Assembly: GCF_014646675.1 (NCBI RefSeq)
Contig: NZ_BMNS01000010.1
Location: 59,760-123,759, forward strand
Direction of reading: 5' to 3'
Length of the DNA: 64,000 nt
From: Lutibacter litoralis
GTDB taxonomy: Bacteria; Bacteroidota; Bacteroidia; Flavobacteriales; Flavobacteriaceae
Notes under the pieces: generated by a model
Told to the model about the DNA's origin: nothing
The model's database searches: none
The model's input: only the letters and a program-made list of their open reading frames with translations
In this document: positions 7,876 to 17,242 of the stretch, one piece after another
Numbering within the stretch: position 1 is the first letter of the stretch
Layout of the letters: each line of letters opens with the position of its first letter
Translations under genes and position numbers: made by a program

Positions 7876-8202
7876 TTAAATTCCCTTAAACCAGTTTTGA
7901 AATAAATCTCCAAATAATGGTATTCTTTTCTCTTTACCTTGCGCTGCTCCAATAAGACCTATAATCCAAAGTGTTAATAAAGAGAGGCTTATTAAACTTG
8001 AAGTCCATAAACCAACATAATTGCTAATTACAAAAGTGTTTGCAAGTGATAGTATATTAAAACCTATCATTTGTCTAATATGGAAAGCAGCAAAAGTATT
8101 TTTTTTATCATTGTTCATTGCAAAAGCAATTACTAAACCTATTACCCACAAATAAGCTATAATTGCAATTGTTTTACCTTCGTTTACCGTTTGATTTTTC
8201 AT
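7876..8202 (-). CDS. DUF4870/Tic20-like small membrane protein
   Basis: The 108-residue protein has about three hydrophobic helices, starts with EGKTIAIIAYLWVIGLVIAF, has the AAFHIRQMIGF motif between helices 1 and 2, and ends in a short basic tail. The pattern matches DUF4870-type proteins related to the Tic20 import component, widespread and of unknown function in Flavobacteriaceae. It lies downstream of the dihydroorotase-like gene with a 40-base gap and has its own terminator. Confidence 0.8.
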   Translation of the reverse strand: MKNQTVNEGKTIAIIAYLWVIGLVIAFAMNNDKKNTFAAFHIRQMIGFNILSLANTFVISNYVGLWTSSLISLSLLTLWIIGLIGAAQGKEKRIPLFGDLFQNWFKGI

Positions 8203-8242
8203 AAATTTTTTTACTTAAAGTTTAGTTCTACATTTTAAAAAA

Positions 8243-9496
8243 TTATAAAACAACTTTGTTGTTAGCTATAATTCCATATACTTTACCATTCATTTTTTTA
8301 TTCAAGAAAACTGAATTTTTTGAAGAAGATAGAATACAATCTTTTGTAAATATAGCTTTTGAATCAGGATTAAAAAGTGTAAAATTTGCTTTTTCTCCTT
8401 CATTAATTGAAATGTTTTTAATACCAAATCTATTTTTCGGTTTTGTTGTTAAACAAGTTATTAATGTTTCTAACGGAAGCACTTTATTTAATGCACCAAA
8501 TAAACTTTCCAACCCTATAGTTCCAAATTTAGCCGCACTATATTCAACTTTTTTATGCTCAACATCAATTGGATTATGATCGCTTGTAATAATATCTATA
8601 ACACCATCATTAACACCTTTAATTAATGCTTTAACATCTTTTAATGTTCGTAATGGCGGTAAAACTTTTGTGTTTGCATCAAAACTTACTAATTCATCAT
8701 CTGTTAACACTAAATGATGTGCTGCAACACTGCAAGTTACATTTAAACCATTTTTTTTAGCTTGTTTAATAAGCTTCACAGATTTTGCTGTTGAAATGGT
8801 AGGAATATGTAATTTTCCACCCGTATATTCTAACAAAAATAAATCTCTTGTAATTTGCATTTCTTCGGCTAAAGAAGGAATTCCTTTTAGGCCAAGTTTT
8901 GTACTGTTTATTTGTTCATTTACCAAACCGTCTCCAGCAATTGAATTGTCTTGTGGAAAACTGAATACCAATGCATCAAAATTTTGAACATATTGTAACG
9001 CAATTTTTAACAAATTAGCATTTGCAATTGGTTTGTTATAATCGCTAAATGCAATAGCGCCCGAATTTTGCATATCAAATAATTCAGCAAGGTCTTCACT
9101 TTTAGCGTTTTTTGTTAAACTACCAATAGGGTGTAAAAATGTTGCGCTATTATTTCCTTTATTTTTTATAAACTCTATGGCCGATTTATTGTCTGCAACT
9201 GGATATGTATTTGCATTTACAGCAACATCTGTAAAACCGCTTTTTGCTGCTGTGTTTAATCCGTTTTCTATAGTTTCACGTTCTTCAAAACCAGGCTCTC
9301 CAAAACAAACACTAGTGTCAAACCAACCCTGAGAAATGTGTAGATTTTCTAATTCTATTTCTTTATACTTATTAGGGTTTTCTATTAATTTTGAGATTTT
9401 TGAGACTTTTCCGTTTTCAATTAAAAGATCTTGTTTTTTGTTATGAAACGGACTAGAAGGGTCTATAATGGTTGCAGATTTTATCAGTAACTTCAT
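8243..9496 (-). CDS. pyrC: Dihydroorotase-like protein lacking metal ligands
   Basis: The 417-residue amidohydrolase-fold protein aligns with class I dihydroorotase of pyrimidine synthesis. The usual D-x-H-x-H-x-R-E-P-G motif reads DTSVCFGEPG at 60-69, so both zinc-binding His are Ser62 and Cys64 and the substrate-binding Arg is Gly66. A further His position reads FSFPQD near 178-183, and the HxxHxS site reads HIPTIS with Thr233. Asp306 in TSDHNP and the H260/H261 pair remain. This is very unlikely to be a zinc dihydroorotase and resembles the inactive PyrC-prime proteins that support aspartate transcarbamoylase assembly. Its start overlaps the BatA-like gene by four bases, so the two are translationally coupled. 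The symbol marks homology, not activity. Confidence 0.88.
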   Translation of the reverse strand: MKLLIKSATIIDPSSPFHNKKQDLLIENGKVSKISKLIENPNKYKEIELENLHISQGWFDTSVCFGEPGFEERETIENGLNTAAKSGFTDVAVNANTYPVADNKSAIEFIKNKGNNSATFLHPIGSLTKNAKSEDLAELFDMQNSGAIAFSDYNKPIANANLLKIALQYVQNFDALVFSFPQDNSIAGDGLVNEQINSTKLGLKGIPSLAEEMQITRDLFLLEYTGGKLHIPTISTAKSVKLIKQAKKNGLNVTCSVAAHHLVLTDDELVSFDANTKVLPPLRTLKDVKALIKGVNDGVIDIITSDHNPIDVEHKKVEYSAAKFGTIGLESLFGALNKVLPLETLITCLTTKPKNRFGIKNISINEGEKANFTLFNPDSKAIFTKDCILSSSKNSVFLNKKMNGKVYGIIANNKVVL

Positions 9497-11451
9497 ATTT
9501 TGAAATATTTTAATATCAGTATTTCAATTAACAAAAATAGCACAGAAAAAGCTAAAAACCACTTAAAAAGCCAATTGATTTTTTGTTGATTGTTAATTTC
9601 ATTAAAAAGTTCATCTATTGAAGATGAAATTTGAATATTTTTATTATTGCTGCTGAGTGTGTTTAAGTCTGTGTAGGAAAGATCACTTTCCTTTCTATTG
9701 TAATTAAAAGCTACTGTCTTTAGAGGTTTTTCTTTATTATAAATAGTGTAAAGTCCACTTCTTAAAATAGTATTTTCAGTAGTAATAGTTACTTTATTTT
9801 GCAGCACTTGTTGCAATGGAATAAATTCAGTGGTTTCATTAGAAATCTTAAGAATAGCATCCTTATTTAATGAGGCCTTAACATCAATAGTAGTTTCAGG
9901 AGCGATTGTATAATATAATTCAGAGAATTTTGAACTGTTTTTTGCAAAATTATAAAATATTGGAACCACCAGCGGTGATTGTATAAAATCTGAAATTTCT
10001 TTGTTTAAAGGGGAAGCTATCCAATAAAAATTACTTTTTTTAGTAGATATAGATGAAATAAATGGTTGATTGTTATCGAATTTTAAAATAGGAGCTGTAT
10101 TTTTAAAACTATTTTTAAAGTGCTTAGCTGCTTTTGGATATTGAAAATTACTAATTCTTTTTTCAAAAACATCATTAACAATTGGATGGTTATAATTAAT
10201 AGTTGTTATTTTATGTTCTTTAGAAATTAAAGAATTTAGTACTCCAAAATTTAAAGTTTGTAACAATGTATTATATGATGAAATAACTGTTTTTTCTGAA
10301 GGAATTAAAACTAAATTTCCACCATTTAAGTAATACTCTTTAATACTTGTTATTAAAGAATTTGGAAATTCTTCTAATTCATTTAAAATAATTAACTGCT
10401 GATTTTGGATTGCATTATAATTTAAATTTTGAAGTGGAGTAGTGGTGAAATTAAACTCGTTTTCAGTATAAATTTTCGCTAAAAAATCTGAGGATTTTCC
10501 AATAGATAACACCGCTATTTTTTCGGGTTTTGATAAGATAAAAAAAAAGTCGTTATCAAACTCCAACGCAGCATCATTAATTAAAATTTTTCCATCAAAA
10601 TCTAGTGTATTTGGAATGGCGAATTCGACATTGGTTAGGTTAGAATTATTAAATTTAGCTGTAGCTTTTCCAAATAGTTTTGAATTGTTAAACAATGAAA
10701 CTGGAACATTTTCTGAACTGTTTATTGAGCTTTTAATAACAACATTAATTTTAATTTCAGTTGTATTTTTACTGTTTATAGATAAACTATCTATAAATAT
10801 ATTATCAGTTGATTTAGGTTTAACTTTTAGAAGTTGAATTGGAGTATTTAGGGTTGTAAGATTGTTACTATTATTTATGTTATTATTTTGAAAATCAGAT
10901 ATTAGTATGTGTCTGTTTAATATGTTTTTACCTTCTTTTTTTAAACTTTCTAATTTTAAAATAACACTGTTTAAATTTAAACTATTAGGAGTGTATTTTA
11001 AATTTATAAGTTCTTTCTTTAAATTTTTAGCATCTAAATTTAGAAACACTTTATCATTTGTGATTATTGATAATTGTGTATTTTCAAAATTGTTTTGTTC
11101 AATAATTTTTTGAATACTACTTTTTAATAATTCACCATTTTCACCTTTAGCTTGCATACTAAAAGAATTGTCTAAATAGATGGTTGTATTAAATTTTTTA
11201 TCAGAAGGGAAATCAGAAAAATAAGGCTGTGCAAAAGCAATAATTAAGCAAGCAAAAGCAAGCATTCTTGTAATTAAAATTAGCCATTTTTTTAAACGTG
11301 CACTTTTACGTGTTTGCTGTTCAATTTTTTTTAAAAATTGTACGTTGGTAAAAGGCACTTTTGTAAAACGCTGCAACTGAAATAAATGTACTAATATCGG
11401 GATGATAAGCAGTATTAGTAGATATAAAATTTCAGGATTTTTAAATTGCAT
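9493..11451 (-). CDS. BatA-type membrane protein with degenerate VWA domain
   Basis: The 652-residue protein starts with the BatA N-terminal double-transmembrane domain (MQFKNPEILYLLILLIIPILV and a second helix near 58-80 ending AFAQPYF). It continues with a von Willebrand A-like region whose MIDAS reads D-N-S-F-S (near residue 93), a glutamine amidotransferase-like central part, and a C-terminal membrane helix (about 628-648). Such proteins sit in the inner membrane with periplasmic loops and occur throughout Bacteroidota with poorly known roles. The gene overlaps the dihydroorotase-like gene by ATGA. The name is secure; the function is unknown. Confidence 0.88.
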   Translation of the reverse strand: MQFKNPEILYLLILLIIPILVHLFQLQRFTKVPFTNVQFLKKIEQQTRKSARLKKWLILITRMLAFACLIIAFAQPYFSDFPSDKKFNTTIYLDNSFSMQAKGENGELLKSSIQKIIEQNNFENTQLSIITNDKVFLNLDAKNLKKELINLKYTPNSLNLNSVILKLESLKKEGKNILNRHILISDFQNNNINNSNNLTTLNTPIQLLKVKPKSTDNIFIDSLSINSKNTTEIKINVVIKSSINSSENVPVSLFNNSKLFGKATAKFNNSNLTNVEFAIPNTLDFDGKILINDAALEFDNDFFFILSKPEKIAVLSIGKSSDFLAKIYTENEFNFTTTPLQNLNYNAIQNQQLIILNELEEFPNSLITSIKEYYLNGGNLVLIPSEKTVISSYNTLLQTLNFGVLNSLISKEHKITTINYNHPIVNDVFEKRISNFQYPKAAKHFKNSFKNTAPILKFDNNQPFISSISTKKSNFYWIASPLNKEISDFIQSPLVVPIFYNFAKNSSKFSELYYTIAPETTIDVKASLNKDAILKISNETTEFIPLQQVLQNKVTITTENTILRSGLYTIYNKEKPLKTVAFNYNRKESDLSYTDLNTLSSNNKNIQISSSIDELFNEINNQQKINWLFKWFLAFSVLFLLIEILILKYFKI

Positions 11452-11493
11452 TGTTAATTTTTAGTTGAAATTTTTATTGTTAAAATGCTAAAG

Positions 11494-12231
11494 TTAATTA
11501 TTAAAATAGTTTTTTAAAATTCCTAAGGCATAGTAACTTGCAATGGAATTTGCGAATCTAGAAAAATCTATGGTTGCATTGTCGTTTGCTTTATCGGAGA
11601 TTATTCTAATAATTGAAAATGGGATTTCGTATTCGTAACAAATTTGTGCTACAGCTGCACCTTCCATTTCAACACAAATTGCAGTTGGTAATGCCTTATT
11701 TAATTTCTTAATTTTTTTTAAACTCTTAATAAATTTATCTCCACTAGCAATATCACCAAATACAATTTTTGGAGCTGTAATGTCGAAAGCTATCGCTTCT
11801 TCATTATTTATATATGTATTGTAAGTATTTATAAAGTTAGTGGTGGCCTCTATTAGTTTTGTTGCATTTTTTGTTTCAAGAAACTCTTTTTTCAAGATAG
11901 GAATTTCAAATTTTTTATAGAATGGACTCGCATTTAAATCATGTTGATATAAATTCTTTCCAATTACAACATCACCTATGTTTAAATTAGTATGAATCGC
12001 ACCAGCAACACCTGTAAATATTATTTCGTCTACATTAAAATCGTTTATAAGCTGTGTAGTGGTTGCGGCAGAAGCAACTTTTCCCCAACGAGAAAAAACA
12101 AGCACAACATTTGTGTTAAATAAAGTTCCTGTGTAATAAGTTCGCATCCCTTTCTCGGATGTTTCTACATTTTTAAGCTCGTTTAATAGTGCCTGAATTT
12201 CTTCTTGCATTGCACTTATAATTCCAATCAT
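11494..12231 (-). CDS. mtnN: 5'-methylthioadenosine/S-adenosylhomocysteine nucleosidase
   Basis: MTA/SAH nucleosidase cleaves adenine from methylthioadenosine and S-adenosylhomocysteine in the activated-methyl cycle. The 245 residues show the family start MIGIISAMQEEIQALL with the catalytic Glu, the GVAGA loop (near 75-79), the substrate segment CVEMEGAAVAQICYE, and the catalytic Asp in RIISDKAND. It is slightly longer than the roughly 230 residues usual, with an insertion in the middle. It starts 10 bases after the LolD-like ATPase gene and is probably cotranscribed with it. Confidence 0.95.
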   Translation of the reverse strand: MIGIISAMQEEIQALLNELKNVETSEKGMRTYYTGTLFNTNVVLVFSRWGKVASAATTTQLINDFNVDEIIFTGVAGAIHTNLNIGDVVIGKNLYQHDLNASPFYKKFEIPILKKEFLETKNATKLIEATTNFINTYNTYINNEEAIAFDITAPKIVFGDIASGDKFIKSLKKIKKLNKALPTAICVEMEGAAVAQICYEYEIPFSIIRIISDKANDNATIDFSRFANSIASYYALGILKNYFNN

Positions 12232-12241
12232 TTAATAAATT

Positions 12242-12904
12242 TTAGTTGATGATTTTCCCGTCTTTCATTTCTAATTTTCTATCCGCCATTTCAGCTAATT
12301 CTTGGTTATGAGTTACAATTACAAAGGTTTGATTGAATTTTTCACGAAGTTCAAAAAATAATTCATGTAAATTTTTAGCAGAAGCAGAATCGAGGTTCCC
12401 ACTCGGTTCATCGGCAAAAATAACATCTGGATCGTTTACTAACGCTCTTGCCACAGCAACACGTTGTTGTTCCCCACCAGATAATTCGTTTGGTTTGTGT
12501 TGTATTCTGTCTGATAATCCTAAAAAGTTAAGTAATTCAGTTGCCTTGGCTTCGGCCTCTTTCTTAGATTTATTAGCTATAAATGCAGGAATACACACAT
12601 TTTCGAGTGCTGTAAATTCTGGAAGTAATTGATGAAATTGAAAGATAAAACCAATATGTTTATTTCTAAAATTAGAGAGCGACTTATCTTTTAGTTGTAA
12701 TAAATCTATGTTGTTAATATTTAGTTTAGCATCTACGTTTTTTGAAGCTTTATCTAAAGTACCTAAAATTTGTAATAATGTTGTTTTTCCTGCTCCAGAA
12801 GGACCAATTATAGCGACAACTTCTCCTTTTTTTATGGTTAAGTCAACTCCTTTTAAAACTTCTAAATCGCCGTAAAACTTATGTATATTTTTTGCCTGTA
12901 TCAT
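12242..12904 (-). CDS. ABC transporter ATPase, LolD/MacB type
   Basis: The 220-residue ATPase has Walker [10 protein letters not shown] (about 34-42), Q-loop [16 protein letters not shown], signature [15 protein letters not shown], and Walker [13 protein letters not shown] followed by a switch His in VTHNQ. Length and the [10 protein letters not shown] motif place it with the LolD/MacB/FtsE group, which drives lipoprotein release or efflux with a separate permease. No permease is adjacent. It is followed 10 bases later by mtnN. Assignment to LolD itself is likely but not proven. Confidence 0.88.
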   Translation of the reverse strand: MIQAKNIHKFYGDLEVLKGVDLTIKKGEVVAIIGPSGAGKTTLLQILGTLDKASKNVDAKLNINNIDLLQLKDKSLSNFRNKHIGFIFQFHQLLPEFTALENVCIPAFIANKSKKEAEAKATELLNFLGLSDRIQHKPNELSGGEQQRVAVARALVNDPDVIFADEPSGNLDSASAKNLHELFFELREKFNQTFVIVTHNQELAEMADRKLEMKDGKIIN

Positions 12905-12945
12905 GTTGTAAAATAGTTGCGTGAAAATACATAATTAATTTAGAA

Positions 12946-15354
12946 CTACAACCAAGTTTTAAGATTGTTGTAATCTAAGTAGTAGATAAGTTTAAGTGAT
13001 ATATTATTGGTTACAGGTTCTTTAAAAAGATTGTCTATATTTTCTTTAAATCTTAAGCTCGATAAATCGTCTTCATTAAAAATAGAATTTCTGTATAATG
13101 CAACTAACTGACTTCCTGGAGCAAATTCCCAAGAATAGCTTAGATCAAAATTCCAAATATTATAATTTATATCATGATTATCAGAATAACTACTGTTGTT
13201 TAAGTTGCCATCACTATTTAATTCAAAAAAAGTGGTATCGTAAGTTACTGGTGACCAATAGTGCCTGAAAGATAAAGCTAAAGATGATTTTGTGCTAAAA
13301 CTTAATTTACTACTCAATGTATTGGTAACTGTTTTAGATGCTCTATTTCCAAAAATAATAGCGCCGTTATCTAATTCATTTACGTAACCTTTTTCGTCCG
13401 TAGCTTCTCTAAAATTTATTGCGTATATAACTTCGAATTTATCAGAAAAACGAAAACGGGGAGAAAAATTAACTGAATAGGTTTTATTGGAGTCGTTATA
13501 CTTTTTAAAATAAAAGGCTCTAAGATCCATAGCGAATTTTTTTCTATAATCTGTAGAAATCCAGCCACTTGTGAAAATGCGTGCATTTTCTTTAAAAAAT
13601 CTTCCAGCTACACGAGGTTCGTAAAAATCGTATTGATTTCCAATACTTGATTCAATTTGCCCACCATAAGCCAGTCTGTTTAGGGTTATTAATCGGGCAT
13701 TTATTTCAAAATTATTTCCTGAATATTTGTTGGGATTGTTTTGATATCTGAATTCATTTTGAAATGTAATTCTAAAACCACTTAATGTTTTTGTTGGTTC
13801 AAAAATCTGATAAGAAATTTTACTAAAATAATTGGCTAAGTTGTTTCTACTTTGAAAGCCTAAATCTTTAATATCATAAGTGTCATTTACTCTCCAATGA
13901 CCTATTTCATATTGAATATTTCCTGATCTTTTTCCAACCTCAATAAAAGTGGAATAACCATTTGTGTTTACACCAAACTCATTAACATTACTTAATTTAT
14001 AGTTTCCCATAATGTTAAATTTATTTTGTTTATCTGAAATATCAAAAAGCAAAGCTGTAACGTTTGCATCTCTAAAGTCACCAGAACGAAGTACATTAGA
14101 GTTTACTAAACTTACCGATGAATTTTGATTAAACTGTTGGTCCAAAACAAGCAAATTATAATTTGCTAATGGTTCAGTTACTTTTTTTCTTGTTTCGCTT
14201 GTTGCATTATCTCTTATAGTTGCTGAGGTTTTCTCTGTAATTGCGTTAAAAACTCCGATACCCAAACCTTTTTTTGTTCTACCAGAAATTTTAATTGCAT
14301 TTAGCATATTAACTTTATCTGGATTGGAAATAACTTCTTCATTTTCATTTAAACCTTCTTCAATTACGTTGTAATTTACAGGTGCATTTCCAACACGGCG
14401 AGAATAAAATAACCCACCTTTATTAAAGAGTTCTGTTCCTTCGGTAAAAAAGGCTCTTTTTTCTTCATATCGTTGCTCAAAAGGTCCTAAATTTAATACT
14501 TGGTCATCAAATGCAGTTTGTCCAAAATCGGGAATTAATGTAGCATCTAATGTGAAACTTTCATTAATACCATATTTTAAATCCATCCCAATACTATTAT
14601 TGAATTCACTATCTCCATCAAAAGTAGTGTATGAACTTGATGCATATGGAGAAAAACTTAATCGAGTAGGAGGTTTAATATCTTTTATTCCAATAATTTC
14701 ACCGGAATATTGAGTGATTTCACCAACTTTTTTGTCAATATAATTCCAAACATACTGTTCATTTAGGTTATTAACTCTTCTATGAAAGTTAATTCCCCAA
14801 GTTTGAATATTGGTATTTGAAAAACGCAAAGCGGAATAAGGTATTTTTATTTCTACTACCCAACTATCTTTATTGACTTTAACGTTGCTATCCCAAACGG
14901 CGTTCCAACTAAAATCTTCACGACCCGAAGAAACTTTTGCATCTCCTTGAGCCCCAGTGCTCATAACTACAAACTCGGTGTCGTTTTGCCCATCATTGTT
15001 AGGATTAATACTTATTAAAAAAAAGTCGACAGTTCCAAATTGGTCTCTTCCACCAAATTGCATTGGAATTTCTTTCGGGTTTGCATCGTACATGGTTGCA
15101 CCAAAATAAATTGCTTCATTATCGTATACTATTTTTACGGTGGTTTTTTTATCTTCACGCTCATTTCCACCATCACCAGGTTCAAACATTACAAAATCTT
15201 TTGCTTCTTGGGCTTTTTCCCAAAAAGCTTCATTTAAAATACCATCAATAGTAGGAGATTTTGTTATTCTAAGTGCAGAAACTGTTTTTTTTGTAGCTTG
15301 TGAGTATGAAAAGGAAATAAAAGCTAGACAGAAGACGAATAGAATATTTTTCAT
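12946..15354 (-). CDS. DUF5916 outer-membrane protein with CBM9-like N-terminus
   Basis: The 802-residue protein has a signal peptide (cleavage near FSYSQA, residue 20). A carbohydrate-binding family 9-like domain follows at about 30-220 (PTIDGILNEAFWEKA, YDNEAIYFGATMYD). The rest is DUF5916, which is predicted to form an outer-membrane beta-barrel: alternating aromatic strands throughout and a final strand ending in an aromatic-rich tail. These proteins are common in marine Bacteroidota and are mostly uncharacterised; glycan or lipid binding has been proposed from the N-terminal domain. It lies 41 bases upstream of the ATPase gene. The ligand is unknown. Confidence 0.9.
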   Translation of the reverse strand: MKNILFVFCLAFISFSYSQATKKTVSALRITKSPTIDGILNEAFWEKAQEAKDFVMFEPGDGGNEREDKKTTVKIVYDNEAIYFGATMYDANPKEIPMQFGGRDQFGTVDFFLISINPNNDGQNDTEFVVMSTGAQGDAKVSSGREDFSWNAVWDSNVKVNKDSWVVEIKIPYSALRFSNTNIQTWGINFHRRVNNLNEQYVWNYIDKKVGEITQYSGEIIGIKDIKPPTRLSFSPYASSSYTTFDGDSEFNNSIGMDLKYGINESFTLDATLIPDFGQTAFDDQVLNLGPFEQRYEEKRAFFTEGTELFNKGGLFYSRRVGNAPVNYNVIEEGLNENEEVISNPDKVNMLNAIKISGRTKKGLGIGVFNAITEKTSATIRDNATSETRKKVTEPLANYNLLVLDQQFNQNSSVSLVNSNVLRSGDFRDANVTALLFDISDKQNKFNIMGNYKLSNVNEFGVNTNGYSTFIEVGKRSGNIQYEIGHWRVNDTYDIKDLGFQSRNNLANYFSKISYQIFEPTKTLSGFRITFQNEFRYQNNPNKYSGNNFEINARLITLNRLAYGGQIESSIGNQYDFYEPRVAGRFFKENARIFTSGWISTDYRKKFAMDLRAFYFKKYNDSNKTYSVNFSPRFRFSDKFEVIYAINFREATDEKGYVNELDNGAIIFGNRASKTVTNTLSSKLSFSTKSSLALSFRHYWSPVTYDTTFFELNSDGNLNNSSYSDNHDINYNIWNFDLSYSWEFAPGSQLVALYRNSIFNEDDLSSLRFKENIDNLFKEPVTNNISLKLIYYLDYNNLKTWL

Positions 15355-15462
15355 TGTTAAATACGATGCATTTTAATAGAGCGCTAAATTATTTAACAAT
15401 AATTTCAGAAGGTCTTAAATATATGTTAATAAAGAGTTAATTTTTAAGTTAATAACATACAT

Positions 15463-15597
15463 TTAAAAATTTGAAGTAAATAACCTAAATATCAAATTCA
15501 CATAACCAATATATGAACTAATAAAAAGCATTGTTACTGTAACGCTCAGAAATACAATAGGAGTAAAAAAGACGGATTTTAAAATTAATTTTTTCAT
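15463..15597 (-). CDS. Possible 44-residue single-helix membrane peptide
   Basis: ATG at 15597 opens a 44-codon frame coding for a Lys-rich start (MKKLILK), one continuous hydrophobic helix of about 30 residues and a short polar end. It looks like a small membrane peptide and not like random frame, but it is AT-rich sequence where short hydrophobic frames arise easily. No family is recognised. Confidence 0.35.
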   Translation of the reverse strand: MKKLILKSVFFTPIVFLSVTVTMLFISSYIGYVNLIFRLFTSNF

Positions 15598-15871
15598 TGT
15601 TATTTTTTTTAATAATTAAATATTTTTCTAAGCGAATTTAATCTTTAGACAGGAAGTTTTAAAATATTTAGAGCTATTAGATTTAAGCACTTCTCGAGTA
15701 TTTATACACAAAAAAGGATGTAATTTTGCATTGTATATAAGGTAAATATATATTGATTTTTTGTAATTAGCTGCCACTAATAAAAATTATGAAACAGTAA
15801 AGTTTCTTAACTACTGATTTTAAATTTTAAAACTTTTTAGTAATTAAATAAAAAGTTTAACTTATGATTAT

Positions 15872-15879
15872 TACATTTG
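15872..15879 (+). promoter_or_regulatory. sucC promoter -7 box
   Basis: TACATTTG matches the Bacteroidota TAnnTTTG element and lies 25 bases before the sucC ATG. No TTG is found at the expected -33 distance. A second box, TAATTTTG at 15721-15728, could give a longer transcript. Confidence 0.5.
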
Positions 15880-15904
15880 TTAATATTAAAAAAAAATATT
15901 TCTA

Positions 15905-17098
15905 ATGAACTTACACGAATACCAAGGAAAAGAGTTGTTAAATAGTTTTGGCGTTAGAATTCAACGCGGAATTGTTGCCGATAATCATAAAAAAGCTGTG
16001 GAAGCGGCAAAACAATTAGCAACAGAAACTGGCACGGGCTGGTGGGTTGTAAAAGCACAAATACATGCTGGTGGACGTGGAAAAGGCGGTGGAGTTAAAC
16101 TTGCCAAAAACTTACAAGAGGTAGAATCAATTTCAGAAAATATTATTGGAATGATGCTAAAAACACCTCAAACTTCAGCTCAAGGGAAAAAAGTACATCA
16201 GGTTTTAATTGCTGAGGATGTTTATTATCCTGGTGATAATGAACCAGAAGAATATTATATGTCTGTTTTATTAAACCGAGCTACAGGAAGAAATATGATT
16301 ATGTATTCTACGGAAGGAGGTATGGATATTGAGGCTGTTGCTGAAAAAACACCACATTTAATTTTTACTGAAGATATTGACCCTTTATTAGGATTGTTGC
16401 CATTTCAAGCACGTAAAATTGCATTTAACTTAAGGTTATCTGGTGGTGCTTTAAAAGAAATGGTGAAATTTGTTACATCATTATATACCGCTTTTGTAAA
16501 ATCAGATTCTTCTTTATTTGAAATTAATCCTGTACTAAAAACGTCAGATGATAAAATATTAGCTGTTGATTCTAAAGTAACTTTAGATGATAATGCTTTA
16601 TTCCGTCATAAAGATTTAGCGTCTTTAAGAGATTTGCGTGAAGAAAATGAGATTGAAGTTGAAGCCAATGCAGCAGGTTTAAATTATGTCGATTTAGATG
16701 GAAATGTTGGTTGTATGGTAAATGGCGCTGGTTTAGCAATGAGTACTATGGATTTAATTAAACAATCTGGAGGTGAGCCTGCTAACTTTTTAGATGTTGG
16801 AGGAACTGCTGATGCAAAACGTGTTGAAACTGCTTTTAGAATTATTTTAAAAGATCCAAATGTAAAGGCTATTTTAGTTAATATTTTTGGTGGAATTGTG
16901 CGTTGTGATAGAGTAGCGCAGGGAGTTATAGATGCATACAAAAATATGGGAGATGCCATTAAAGTTCCAATAATTGTGAGATTACAAGGTACAAATGCTA
17001 TTGAAGCAAAACAGTTAATTGATGATAGTGGATTAGATGTTATTTCTGCTACAGAGTTTCAAGAAGCAGCGGATAAGGTGCAAGAAGTTTTAGCTTAG
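15905..17098 (+). CDS. sucC: Succinate--CoA ligase (ADP-forming) subunit beta
   Basis: The beta subunit of succinyl-CoA synthetase makes ATP (or GTP) while converting succinyl-CoA to succinate in the citric acid cycle, with the alpha subunit SucD. The 397 residues begin with the conserved MNLHEYQGKELL. ATP-grasp motifs follow (KAQIHAGGRGKGGGV near 50-64), then SGGALKEM, FEINPV and LDVGGTADA, with the C-terminal CoA-ligase motif ILVNIFGGIVRCD. sucD is not adjacent, as is common in this phylum. A strong terminator follows directly. Confidence 0.97.
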   Translation: MNLHEYQGKELLNSFGVRIQRGIVADNHKKAVEAAKQLATETGTGWWVVKAQIHAGGRGKGGGVKLAKNLQEVESISENIIGMMLKTPQTSAQGKKVHQVLIAEDVYYPGDNEPEEYYMSVLLNRATGRNMIMYSTEGGMDIEAVAEKTPHLIFTEDIDPLLGLLPFQARKIAFNLRLSGGALKEMVKFVTSLYTAFVKSDSSLFEINPVLKTSDDKILAVDSKVTLDDNALFRHKDLASLRDLREENEIEVEANAAGLNYVDLDGNVGCMVNGAGLAMSTMDLIKQSGGEPANFLDVGGTADAKRVETAFRIILKDPNVKAILVNIFGGIVRCDRVAQGVIDAYKNMGDAIKVPIIVRLQGTNAIEAKQLIDDSGLDVISATEFQEAADKVQEVLA

Positions 17099-17129
17099 TA
17101 GTTAGCTTTATAGCAAATTAATATATTTA

Positions 17130-17157
17130 AAAAAACCGACTTTTGTCGGTTTTTTTT
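17130..17157 (+). terminator. sucC terminator
   Basis: AAAAAACCGAC and GTCGGTTTTTT form an 11-bp stem with a four-T loop, followed by further T residues. It is a textbook rho-independent terminator 30 bases after the sucC stop. Confidence 0.9.
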
Positions 17158-17242
17158 GTGCTTTGAATTATAAATCCTTTATTGTGAATGAAGCTTTTCG
17201 GAGCGGAGTGTTTTGGTTGTTTCACCTTTGTAAAGATGTAAT

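Larger units (their letters stand above)
15355..15904. other. 550-base gap before sucC
   Basis: This AT-rich region between the divergent DUF5916 and sucC genes holds one possible 44-codon leftward gene (15463-15597) and two rightward TAnnTTTG boxes (TAATTTTG at 15721-15728, TACATTTG at 15872-15879). I see nothing else: no RNA gene, repeat or strong hairpin. Confidence 0.5.

Noticed and set aside
15040..15376. Several rightward open frames opposite the DUF5916 gene start
   Set aside because: All are complements of the signal peptide and CBM9-like domain codons and have no family similarity.
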